Part shown: positions 12,395 through 22,163 of the stretch, one piece after another
Position numbering within the stretch: position 1 is the stretch's first letter
Layout: every line of letters starts with the position of its first letter
Assembly (NCBI GenBank): GCA_028673005.1
Contig: CM054113.1
Coordinates: 171,476,837-171,540,836 of the forward strand
Origin: Tanypteryx hageni
Taxonomy: Eukaryota > Arthropoda > Insecta > Odonata > Petaluridae
Reading direction: 5' to 3'
Length of the DNA stretch: 64,000 nt
Program-made: the position numbers and the translations under genes
Notes under the pieces: model-generated
Told to the model about the DNA's origin: nothing
Databases searched by the model: none
What the model saw: the letters and a program-made list of their open reading frames with translations, nothing else

Positions 12395-12661
12395 TTCTAG
12401 AACATGGGTGTCCAGATATGGAAGCTCATGTAGCCTTATAGTGCCCAGAAAAAATCTTGAGTGGCCGCACGATAAGGAGGGGGGAGGGGAATTTGTTTGC
12501 TAAAACAATTATTAATTTTTGTTATTTTTTATAATGGATATTTCTTTAAAAGTTTTTTTAATTCATTTAATCCAAATTACAAATTTTTATTTTATTTTTT
12601 ATAATACATATTTCTTTAATAAAGTTTAATTTTTTACAAAGTATTTTAAATTTATTTAATT

Positions 12662-13000
12662 AAAAAGATCATCAATTTGTAAATCCTTTAATTTTGTGGA
12701 TGATAATCTGAGCTGATGGGTCAGATTTTCATCGGTCAAATTATACCGGTATCGATTTTTTGTGAGTTTCATTTGGGTGAAAAGTTGTTCGCAAACGTAG
12801 GTACTTCCAAAAAGTGACGTAATTTTTAAGGCATGGTATCTGAGACCTGGATATTTTTCTCATGTAATATAAATATTATGAAAATTTTCTTGTTTTTCTT
12901 TAAAAGCACAACGGACTTCAATATCAGATTACAGTTTAATAAGCTCAAGCTGCGGACGATCTGGTGCAGAATAAGAGTCCACAATAAGTGGGTTTGATAA
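12662..13000 (-). pseudogene. hAT transposase C-terminal (dimerisation) domain relic
   Basis: Reading the minus strand from about 13000 gives IVDSYSAPDRPQLELIKL, a stop, then IYIT, a stop, then EKYPGLRYHALKITSLFGST followed by YVCEQLFTQMK, NRYRYNLTDENL and LRLSST. The pattern YPxLRxxALxxxSxFGST, CEQLFSxMK and RLTDExL is the conserved C-terminus of hAT transposases, closest to the GTF2I-repeat/ZBED-like group. The last 67 codons down to 12662 are open; two stops lie upstream. The N-terminal BED zinc finger and most of the RNase H-like core were not found and are presumably deleted. Its place inside a hAT element with intact ends supports the identity. Confidence 0.88.
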
Positions 13001-13052
13001 GATAAGAGATAATGTAGGCTTAGTTTATTCCAAGCATGCCATTATCAAGGGC

Positions 13053-13170
13053 AGGGGTGGCCAAATCGCGGCTCTTGGAAAACTTAACTGCGGCTCGCAA
13101 TCAAATTTATAAATCATGATCAAAAACAGTCTCCGGCTCGAATTGATATAAAGGCAATGTAATTAGCGGC
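13053..13170. mobile_element. left end of a CAGGGGTGG-type hAT MITE
   Basis: The sequence CAGGGGTGGCCAAATCGCGG matches the ends of the MITE at 21886-22155 and lies just upstream of the transposase relic on its strand. No right end was found before 15567, so this copy seems truncated. The open frame at 13224-13460 downstream matches nothing I recognise. Confidence 0.5.
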
Positions 13171-13992
13171 GGTAAGACGGATATGTTAGTATTTTAGTAA
13201 AATTGGCACGTTAGCACTACGAAATGGATATTTCAAGTGCTATCTGTGCCTTATTTCTCTTGAACCTATTCTCTGCGGCTCTAAGACGTCTTCTGACTCT
13301 CGAATTTACGAAGAATTTCGTATGTGGTTCCAAGAGTATCAAGTTTGACCATCAAGGGAAAAATATGAAAGTTTACTTTTGTGTAGGCATCAGTGGATAT
13401 GGCAAAGTAACCAACTCCCCTGTAGAAGAATTTAACACCAAGGCTTTTCCAACCCTGTGAAGTAATTGTTTTAAAAACTTTTTAATTTCCACGAACAACA
13501 TATCATAACATCGTAGGGCGGCTGAAGCAATCAAACAAATTTTCGAAGAGTAAGGAAGAAAAAGGAAAGGGAAGAGGGAAATGGAGGAACTGCTGCAGAT
13601 GACAGAGAAGTCAGGTGACTGCTGATTGATAGTGAATACAAAAAGGGGAAGAGGGTAGGAGTGAGTGAAAGATGGCATAACAGGATGACTAAAATCCCTC
13701 TATCAAGTGTTTTGACGTATTGGGTCGCAACCTTAAACCTTTTGCCTCTTGAGACGCTCCGCGACAACGCTCTAAATCCTTGTGAGAAAAATCTCTTTCA
13801 GTGGCGTTGGAAGTTTTTCGAGGCAGTATCAAGTAGCGCTGGCAGGGCGATAGGTACATGACTCATCATCATCCTGGAAACAATAAATATCAAGCGAGGA
13901 AAGAACTGCCAAACAAGTCCCGAAAACACATTCACCCTTACCAAAGGAAATTGAGAATTAAGAATTTAATTTGCCATATTGCTAAAACAATA

Positions 13993-13994
<2 letters not shown>

Positions 13995-14053
<59 letters not shown>
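13995..14053. repeat. (TA)n microsatellite
   Basis: About 29 uninterrupted TA units, directly abutting a family A copy. Confidence 0.97.
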
Positions 14054-14056
<3 letters not shown>

Positions 14057-15433
14057 CATACCTGTAATATTTCTAAAAATTCTAAATAGGTTACATAATA
14101 ATAAATATTTTAAGGAACTGCGATAAAAATTTTAAGACTACAAAGAACAGAAATAAACCATAGCCTTCTGATATTGGATATAGCCCCGAAACTCCAACAA
14201 TTACGAAAATAAAAAGGAACATTACTAAGGCGTAATTCAGCATATATTGTTTACAATAGTCGCTGGTAGGTGGTGCGATGGTGGCAGTTAAAAAATTAGT
14301 TTTAAAAATATATCTTAAACATTGCATTATATGGTAAATGTTTCGAACAAACATTGTAGAAAATTAAATTTCCTACGTTTATTCCAGTACTTTTTTACAT
14401 TTTTCAAATATTAAAGCAAATATAAAAAAAATCTGATGTGGCCACCACATGACTTTCTCCATATCTTTAATATTTCTAAAAATTCCAAATAGGTTACATA
14501 ATAATAAATATTTTGAGAAACTGCGAGAAAATTTTCGACTTTACAAACCGAAATAAACTCAAACCATAGCCATCTGATATTGGATATAGCCACAAAGCTC
14601 CAACAATTAAGAAAAGAAAAAGGAGCGTTACTAAGACGTAACTAAGGGTCAATTGTTAACAATAGTCGTCGGTAGGTGGCGTGGTGGTGGCAGCTAAACA
14701 TATAAGATATTTCTTTAAAATGCGTTATATGGAAAAATGTTTCTTGTTAAGGTTGTAGAAAATTAAATTTCCTGCAACTTCTATTCCAGTACATTTTTAC
14801 ATTTATCAAATATTAAAGCAAATATTTCAAAATAACGGATAAGTGGCAAGGGTGAACACCTACTTCCTGTAGACCGATTTATACCAAAAACTAATCGGTT
14901 CTTTTTATTTTAACAAAACTGTCAAATGTAAAATTTCGTGTCGATCTGATTAATAGTTTTTGAGTTAGAGCACCCACAAGAAAGTTATCACATACACACG
15001 CACACACAGACATCATCGAGAAAATGGTCAAAACGTGTTCAGGGGACCTCAAAACGTGTAATTCCGTTGAAATCTTGAAATCGATTTTTTTATGATAATA
15101 TATATATAATACGTATGGAGAAAGTAAAAAACGATTAAGTGACAAGAGTAAACACTCACTTCCGGTTGAGCGAACTTTATCAAAAACTAATTAGTTCCTT
15201 TCCCTTTAACAAAAATGTAAAATATAAAACTGCACGCTGATCTGATTAATAATAGTTTTTGAATTATAGCACCCACAAAATCCCGATCACCGACACATCC
15301 ACAGACATCATCGAGAAAATAGTCAAAAAGTGTTCAGGGGACCTTAAAACATGTATTTCCGTTGAAATCTCGAATTCGATTTTTCATGTAAACAAACTTT
15401 CTCTATACCTACTTCGTATATGGAAAAAGTAAC
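14053..15433 (-). repeat. three family A copies in a row (A3, A4, A5)
   Basis: A3 (14053-14432) covers the first part of the reversed consensus and stops where a nearly full A4 (14433-15128) starts with CTGATGTGGCCACCACATGA. A5 (15129-15433) holds only the distal part, ending near TATGGAAAAAGTAA. All three are in the same orientation. This may be tandem duplication with deletion or repeated insertion at one site. No coding sequence is seen. Confidence 0.85.
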
Positions 15434-15575
15434 AGCAAATAAAATTACGACAACTTAAAATATTTTGGAATTTCTTCTCTCAAAAATGGCGGCAAGTACA
15501 TTAAAAATTAAAATCATTCAGCGGGCCACACGAAATCGTGAAAGTGGCCGCAGTTTGGACACCCATGTTCTAGAA

Positions 15576-16107
15576 GTGCTACAGAGCTGAAATTTGGCAC
15601 GAATATAGGCCATTGGGTACAACCTTTGGAAAAAATCCGAAATTCCAGAAAATATTGTATTTGACCCGTGTCCAATTTTAAACACCCGTAAGAAAAGCAT
15701 TGAAAAAGGCAGAGCTTTATAAAATTGCTTTTTAAAATTATTTACAATTAAGATACAAAGTCGTGACAGGCACCATACCGTGGAAAAGGTATGGTTTATT
15801 TTTCTTGAAGACAGAATTAAAATCAATGCTGAATTTGCGTAAACATTGGAGTTTAATTATGAAAAGTATTAACTACCATAACAACGACTCCAATGTCTAT
15901 CAATGGGATAAGTATATATATATATAAGGATAAGATTCCATAAGTTAAGAGCATTGATTTAATACTTAGACTGTCTTATTTGATTTCAGCCAACGACGTA
16001 TACATATGATAACGTGATTATTATAAATTAATTCTTTTATCGAGAAACGTACTAAAAGACACGGATGATGAAACCATAATCCTAACACACAAAATATCCT
16101 AATTTTT
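15576..16107. other. spacer, no gene seen
   Basis: AT-rich sequence between the hAT element and family A copy A6, with a short TA run near 15914. No recognised coding or repeat sequence. Confidence 0.5.
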
Positions 16108-16806
16108 ATTTTCTCCATATACGTAGTGTAGGGGAAAGTATTGTATTCATGAAAAAAATCGACTTCGAGATTTCAACGGAAGTACACGTTTTGAGGTCCC
16201 CTGAACACGTTTTGACCATTTTCTCGATGATGTCTGTGTGCATGTGATAGCTTTTTTGTGGGTGCTCTAACCCAAAAACTATTAATCAGGTCAATGCGAA
16301 ATTTTATATTTAACATTTTCATGACAGTCACAAAAACTTATTAGCTTTTGGTAAAAATCAGTCAACCGGAAGTGGGTATTTACTCTAGTCACTTATCCGT
16401 TATTTTGAAATATTTGCTTTAATATTTTATAAATGTAAAAATGTATCGGAATAAAAGTTGTAGGAAATTTAATTTTCTACAACATCTGTTTGAAACATTT
16501 TCCATATAATGCATTGTTTAAGAGATATCTCATATTTTTAGCTGCCACCAGCACGCCACCTACCGACGACTGTTCTTAACAATTGACGCTTGGTTACATC
16601 TTAGTAACGCTCCTTTTTCTTTTCTTAATTGTTGGAGCTTTGTGGCTATATCCAATATCAGATGGCTATGGTTTGAGTTTATTTCGGTTTGTAAAGTCTA
16701 AAATTTTCTCGCAGTTTCTCAAAATATTTATTAATATGTAACCTATTTGGAATTTTTAGAAATATTACAGATATGGAGAAAGTCACGTGGTGGCCACATC
16801 AAATTT
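16108..16806 (+). repeat. repeat family A, nearly full-length copy A6
   Basis: It runs from TTCTCCATATACG to ATATGGAGAAAGTCACGTGG and the terminal palindrome near GTGGTGGCCACATC. At about 700 bp it is the best single reference for the family in this window. It contains conserved blocks such as 'aaccggaagtgggt' and 'ttaattgttggagctttgtg' and has no long open frame. Confidence 0.85.
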
Positions 16807-17616
16807 TTACATTAATTTTAGTGTAACATATAAGCTATTGTCTTAATGATGATTATAGTTATTGCTTAAAAAGGGCGATTTGAGCCATGAAGCTTGAAAT
16901 TCGAAAACTAGGATGCGAGCCGATTGCCAGAGAATTTATAAATTCCGGATAGATGCCATACTTTCCGCAGGAAATGAAAACTATTATCTTATTTTAATGG
17001 GTAGTTCAAATGCTGTTGCGTTGGTTTATTTACGAGTTAAGATTTTTGTGTATGTTGATTTTTTAAGCTCTTGCTGTATGCAAGCACTGGCAATTCGTAA
17101 TATAAACTAGAATTAGAAATTACGAATAGAATGCGAAAGTACTGAATTAACTTGTAATGGAGAAACTATACTTTCACGATATTATTGTCCTGTTATTTTC
17201 TTTGGAAAGTATTTGACTTTTTATCGCAATTCGATTCTTAGAGAGAGAGAAGGATATCAAATTGCTATTTACTCTTAACGCCAGAACGAAGTTCCACAAG
17301 ATATCCTATATCCCAGCGTTTCCAATATGATTTTGAGATTGGCCACAATTGTGGTGAACATATATTTCCAAATATATGAAATATCAATAAGAAAAATGCT
17401 TAACCTTTTAAATTGGTTTCAGATTGTATTATTTAGCTTTAACTGTTATTGTCATATAGCATTCATACAACGCATACGTGATAGCATTAGTATACTGGAA
17501 AAACAGACATCATAATATACATTATTATTACAAATTTAAACTTTCAGTGTGATACTAGGCAAACGGATCACATGTTACCAGAAACTTTTCAGAAACAATC
17601 AAGCTAAAAAAAATCA
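16807..17616. other. spacer, no gene seen
   Basis: AT-rich DNA with short accidental open frames at 16913-17110 and 17327-17515; no recognised motif. Confidence 0.5.
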
Positions 17617-17859
17617 TCATAGGTAGTCGGTCCGTAGATAGTTCCGTGATAATATTTTGTTAAACCTGGTTCTCCACATATTCTTGCTATCCGTAATCTT
17701 TTCTTTTTGATAACTCCCTTTCCCTATAATGTCGTCTACCAGCTGAAACCTTTTTCTTACTTTTTCTCCGTCCAGTTTTCCTTCTAACACGGCTCTCTCC
17801 TCAGGTAATGTTCGATCCATTTCACTTCTTTATTGTTGTCTGTATAATTGTTTGCTTTT

Positions 17860-18016
17860 TACTTTCTCCATATACGAAGTATTGTTTTCATGAAAAAAAT
17901 CGAATTCGAGATTACAACGGAAATACATGTTTTAAGGTGCCCTGAACACGTTTTGACTATTTTCTCGATGATGTGTGTGTCTGTGACAGGAATTTTGTGG
18001 GTGCTCTAACTAAAAT
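17860..18016 (+). repeat. repeat family A fragment A7
   Basis: The first ~155 bp of the family A consensus, from ACTTTCTCCATATACGAAG to GGGTGCTCTAACT, cut off close to where a SINE starts. It lies inside the LINE relic. Confidence 0.85.
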
Positions 18017-18024
18017 AACCGACA

Positions 18025-18340
18025 GGGTGGCGGCGATGTAGTGGTTAGGACGCTGGCTGCTACTCGCCTGCTGCTCGAAGGGGCAGCGGGTACGAATCCT
18101 GCGAAAGTAGGATATTTTCCAATGTTGCCTGGCCCCCTATTTATGTGGTTTGAGGAGACCGCGCAATGTCAGCGTTTCATCCTTCTGAAGGGACGTTAAG
18201 CCGTTGACCCCCTTGGTGCTCTTCGTTAAGAGTAGGCTAATGCCGGCACCGGGTTTCCCTCCTTCCTTGTGATTGTGGTCGGTGTGGAAGGAGCTATGGC
18301 TATAATAATCCAAGAGGTTGATTAGCCAAAAATAAAAACA
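18025..18340 (+). repeat. tRNA-derived SINE, copy 1
   Basis: It begins GGGTGGCGGCGATGTAGTGG with an A-box-like GTAGTGGTTAGGACG and a B-box-like GGGTACGAATCC, then a body (CATCCTTCTGAAGG, GACGTTAAGCCG, GGTGCTCTTCGTTAAGAG) and ends GGTTGATTAGCC with an A-rich tail. A second copy at 61781-62092 matches over the whole ~310 bp, which shows the unit length. Such elements are copied by LINE enzymes. No clear target duplication could be read here; a CA-rich tract follows the tail. Confidence 0.9.
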
Positions 18341-18349
18341 CGTACACAC

Positions 18350-18560
18350 TTGCATTTTCTCTCTCACACACACATACGTGCACTCATGCACCCAAACGCG
18401 AATGCACACGCACGCACACACGCTCGTGCACACGCATTCTATCACGCTCACGCACTCATCCACTCTCTTACTCTCCCACATACAAACACACGCTCAAATA
18501 AACGCCCATTCACACTCTTTCTCTCATACACACACACGCATTCTCTCTCCCTAACTCATA
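18350..18560 (+). repeat. degenerate CA/CACG-rich tract
   Basis: Imperfect CACACA, CACGCA and CTCTCTCA units follow the SINE tail directly, so the tract may have grown from the tail. The overlapping open frames (H, T, A-rich on +; C, V-rich on -) are low complexity and not genes. Confidence 0.85.
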
Positions 18561-19827
18561 CACAAGCGAGCTCGTACACGTGCCAACAAGTTTACGCCCT
18601 AGCACAACAAAAAACTAGAGCTCGCTCACGATATGATTTTGTGTTATATTCTCAGGCTATCTTAATCCATCGATACAGCTCAAGCAACCGCGAAAATTAA
18701 CCTCACGCACCTCTGAATCATTCGTTAAATATTCACCCATATGCTGCTTTTTAATCCACCTATAGAGCTGCGAATTTAATTATTCCTTGTTTTGATTATT
18801 TTTTATCTATATACATATTAACTTACAAAGTGTTCAGTCCTATATTTTATCCTCTCTCACTGGTCAGGATAGAAATCATGTTCCAAGCATTTTGTCATTT
18901 TTCTGAATGTTCATGTTTCTGCTCCATACAAATAGTTTCTCTATATTTAGCATTTTCACAATTTCTTACTTTATATTGCGGGTCAGTAAAAATTTTCCTT
19001 CTGAAAGCGTCCTTTGCTTTCACTATTCTACTCCTTTCATCGGTGCATTTTGCATCTCTTGTAATAATGCTTCCTAGCTATTTACAGTCTGAAACTTATA
19101 CTAATGGGTTTCCACTAATCACCAACGTTCAAGTTTTCTTCTTTTCGCGATATTAACATGAACTTGGATTTTTCTGTATTTATTTCCATGCCGTATTTTC
19201 TATCGGTTATTTTCAGTGTATTTAAAAATTTTAGAGCTCCTTTTCCTTTCTTGCCAGATGCAGTAGATCATCGGCATATTTTACTGTTTTTATAACCTTT
19301 TCTCCAATCTTGAAATCTCCTTAGCCTTCGAGCGCTTCTTGCATTAACCTTCCTCCATATACATATGTATGTATATGAAATAGGATTGGCGATAGGCAAC
19401 AACCTTGTCTTACTCCTCTCCCGATGTTTACTTCGCTAGTATCGGCTTTCTTCAATCTGACCTTCACTATTTCATTCACCTATTCCTGATCAGTCTCTCT
19501 TGTATTTCCAATTATTAGGCGTTCTTTATCAGCGAAGCTATAGTAGCGGAACGCCTCATGGGCACGTCTCTGTCCGTCCATTTGCGTGTTTCATCTCCGA
19601 AAAAACTGGGCGGATGTTCATGAAATTTGGTATTTAGGATATAAAAAAATAAGAAAATGATGTATATGGTTCACATAGCCTATTCAGGAGTGCCACTTTA
19701 CTAGCGACAAAAAATGAACTTTAAGGCGTATCTCGTAAAATATTACTTATGTCAAAAGTCTTCAAACAAAATTTTTAGAACTAGTAAAAATATGTTTTGT
19801 TCAATACGTTCTTATCGAAGGAGTAGC

Positions 19828-20107
19828 CAAGGACGTACCCGGGGGGGGGGGTTCGGACTCCCCCCCCACCTCCGGTGTACAGATATTTGTGGAATCTGCG
19901 ATAACCACGCAACAAATACTTGCTACGTTGTCTCTCGCTACGCCGCCACATGCTGCGTTGAGTTATGAGAACTAAAAACATTATAAAAGTTTATATTATT
20001 TGAATAGGACTTTTATTTACTCAATTGCTGGAAATTTGTTTTCGGCCTCATACCCACTCCCCCTCTCCCCTCCCCCCTCCCGAAGTAAATTTCTGGGTAC
20101 GTGCATG
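19828..20107. mobile_element. hAT MITE, 280 bp, perfect 8-bp target duplication
   Basis: The ends are CAAGGACGTACCC and, in reverse, CATGCACGTACCC. Both flanks are GGAGTAGC (19820-19827 and 20108-20115). Inside, a run of 11 G is followed by TTCGGACT and a run of C, a strong hairpin that may also be a sequencing and assembly risk. It is nested in family B copy 2, so it is younger than that copy. Confidence 0.88.
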
Positions 20108-20159
20108 GGAGTAGCCGCTTTCGACAAAATAAAACGAGAGTCGTAATTCACTTACAAAG

Positions 20160-20675
20160 AGAGGCTACGACCTTCGGGTCACGGATTTTGATGAAACGCG
20201 ATCAGGTGATTCTACATCAATAATAAGGAGACCCGTGTCTCGGGTTTTTTGTGAATGGTGACCTTGGGTTCGTGAAATCAGGGTCGAAAATACGCAAAAA
20301 CATCGTATGCAACTTAGTAGGCTTCATTGACGAAGTGTCGGTAAGAAAGGGAATGGCAGAGTGGATAACTTGTCTAGATCCTAAGGCGTAGGCTCTGGTT
20401 CGATCCCAAATGTTTTCGTTTTTTTATAACCAAAGCGTTATTTGAAAAGTAATGTTACGTTATCCGACCTGCCATTCCCTTTCTTATAAACAGTTCGACA
20501 ATGAAGTCTATTAAGTTGCATACGACGTTTTTGCATATTTTCGACGCTGATTTCTCGAACTGAAGGGCCTATTCACAAAAACCTCGAGACACGGGTCTCC
20601 TTATTATCGATGTAGAAACACCTGCTCGCGTTTGATCAAAATCCGTGGCCCGAAGGTCGTAGCCATTCCTTGTTA
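20160..20675. repeat. long inverted repeat (two ~200-bp arms) with a tRNA-like loop
   Basis: The left arm (20160-20360) and right arm (20470-20675) are reverse complements with scattered differences. Matching pairs include GGCTACGACCTTCGGG with CCCGAAGGTCGTAGCC, GGAGACCCGTGTCTCG with CGAGACACGGGTCTCC, and AAGAAAGGGAATGGCAG with CTGCCATTCCCTTTCTT. The ~110-bp loop contains a tRNA-like segment. If transcribed, it would form a long double-stranded stem. Confidence 0.9.
20347..20425 (+). other. tRNA-like sequence with pol III A and B boxes
   Basis: The A box TGGCAGAGTGG (20354-20364) fits the TRGCNNAGYNGG consensus; the B box GGTTCGATCCC (20397-20407) is perfect. The spacing equals that of a normal tRNA, and a T-run terminator-like GTTTTCGTTTTTTT follows. 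The acceptor stem does not pair and the T stem has a mismatch, so a working tRNA is unlikely. It could be a tRNA relic or a pol III promoter for the surrounding hairpin. Confidence 0.55.
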
Positions 20676-21330
20676 GAGCTTATAAAATTCTCCCCGTGTT
20701 TTTTAATCGTTGCCAACGAAAACAATCTTCATAGCAACTGAAGTAAATAAGATCTACAATAAATATGCTTAATTTCCTTTCGTGCGCCTGCAGCATATAG
20801 TAAATGAAAGGAAATGGATCACCTACGACGAAGAAATATATTTGAATACGCTTATTTTCCTTATATACACAAACAGCTTTCGTAAGTAAAAAGAAATGGA
20901 TAATTTACGACAAAGAAATGAATGTGAACATAAGGATTACTACTACTTATTTCAAGTGAGATATGTTTTAAATAATTTTCGATTGTTTTATAAATTACTA
21001 CTTATAAAATAAATCGCTAAATCACAAATTAAATATTTTCTTGACTTCGCTTCTGATATATAGTTCTGCATTGCTTAGATATTAATATTTATATTTTTTT
21101 GATATGATAATATAAATCGTAAAGAACGCCTTTGGAAATTACTTATACTTCGACATCTTGGCTACACTCTTTTGTCCTTTCTGATATGATTATCATTATT
21201 CCGATATCATCTCTGGTCCCTCGCCCTTTTCTGAAACCGTATTGATCTTCTCCTAGCATTTATTCAGTCTTCGACATGTGTGATAGCAAGATTATCGTTT
21301 TGTGGTCTTTATAAGGCAGTGTAAAGGGAT

Positions 21331-21877
21331 TATTGTTACTTCTAAGAAAACCCGAGGCCGCTCTAATAATGAAAAAAATATGTTTGACTGATGAGGTGCA
21401 TCAATTCACCATAGGTCTGTGACTAATTTTCCACATGTGGCGAGTGGCGAAGGGGTTGTACCATGCTGCTATACCCTGTGAGTTAGTTACGAGTTTGCTG
21501 AATTAGAAAGCATCTTCAAAGATTTTATTATGTTCGACAGTCTTGACTAGAAGTGAATTGAATTTAAAGTGATTTAATCACTTGCTACGCAAAAAAGGTT
21601 TTGTCTCGAAGGGAACCATAGCAAAATAAGTAATCGTGAGTGATTATTTTGGAATATGTATGTACTATGATACCAACGGTTCGTATGAGATAAATTTGTA
21701 TCCTTGTACATATGTATCTCTCCATGCATTGCAGAGTGCCAGAATACAAGGCACTAACTTCTCACCTTTCACTCGTATGACTTTTATGAAATTAGCAGCG
21801 CAAATTTTATTTCATAATATGTTATGTTTTATAGCATTTAAGGAAATAAGCATTAAGAAAATTCGATGTAAACGTTA
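21331..21877. other. spacer, no gene seen
   Basis: AT-rich DNA beyond the last readable block of the LINE relic. More LINE 5' sequence may be present but I could not read a convincing motif. Confidence 0.4.
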
Positions 21878-21885
21878 TTATAGAG

Positions 21886-22155
21886 CAGGCGTGGCCAAGC
21901 CTGCTTTCCGTCAGAGCCGCATATGATAACCTTCCTGTGTTCGAGAGCCGCAAGGCACGCATTCTGCGCACAAAAATGTACGAAAGGTAAATATAACTTG
22001 TATTCGAAGCAATACAGAGAGACAGCATGCCCATTTAGTATCCCCAAAACGTCTTACTTGCACTGCGTTTTTGCTTTCTGACGTGATAAGCCTTGATACG
22101 CCCCTGAATAAGAGCCACACGTTAAGTTAAAAGAGCCGCGGTTTGGCCACCCCTG
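21886..22155. mobile_element. hAT MITE, 270 bp
   Basis: The left end is CAGGCGTGGCCAAGCC; the right end in reverse is CAGGGGTGGCCAAACCGCGG. The flanks TTATAGAG and CTATAGAC share the central six bases and probably are an aged 8-bp duplication. AGAGCCGC motifs repeat inside. Related ends occur near 10295 and at 13053. The three overlapping minus-strand open frames are within the MITE and not genes. Confidence 0.78.
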
Positions 22156-22163
22156 CTATAGAC

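Larger units (their letters stand above)
12403..15567. mobile_element. hAT transposon relic with perfect 8-bp target duplication
   Basis: The element begins CATGGGTGTCCA and ends TGGACACCCATG, a perfect 12-bp inverted repeat. Both flanks are TTCTAGAA (12395-12402 and 15568-15575), a perfect 8-bp duplication as made by hAT transposases. At 3,165 bp it has the size of an autonomous hAT, and it contains the C-terminal end of a hAT transposase on the minus strand. It has since received a CAGGGGTGG-type MITE end (13053), a TA microsatellite and three family A copies (14053-15433), so much of its length is later insertion. Confidence 0.92.
19518..21130. mobile_element. 'GCGTTC' repeat family B, copy 2, inside a LINE
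   Basis: It begins GGCGTTCTTTATC after TA and ends CGTAAAGAACGCC before TT. The left end folds: AGGCGTTC near 19517 pairs with GAACGCCT near 19549-19556. Reverse-transcriptase coding sequence lies on both sides, so the host site is known. Its arms match copy 1 (5120-6582) in reverse, but the core is different: a ~500-bp inverted repeat around a tRNA-like sequence. A hAT MITE (19828-20107) was added later. Confidence 0.7.
17617..21330 (-). pseudogene. RTE-like non-LTR retrotransposon (LINE) relic, split by later insertions
   Basis: Four blocks in the right order on the minus strand identify one LINE. At 21320-21135 the reading contains LEEDQYGFRKGRGTRDDIG and ISERTKECSQDVEV, the early palm region of a reverse transcriptase. 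At 19510-19390 comes NIGRGVRQGCCLSPILF. At about 19300-19140 comes VKYADD, the catalytic motif, then KYGMEINTEKSK. At 19130-18830 come LGSIITRDAKCTDERSRI and YGAET. At 17820-17617 an open 67-codon piece reads VLEGKLDGEKVRKRFQLVDD, the usual C-terminal end of such proteins. Many stops and shifts break it. The gap 19518-21130 is a family B element. The gap between about 17840 and 18800 holds a family A fragment, a SINE and CA-rich DNA. The 5' endonuclease region was not found. Clade RTE is inferred from the C-terminal motifs. Confidence 0.85.
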
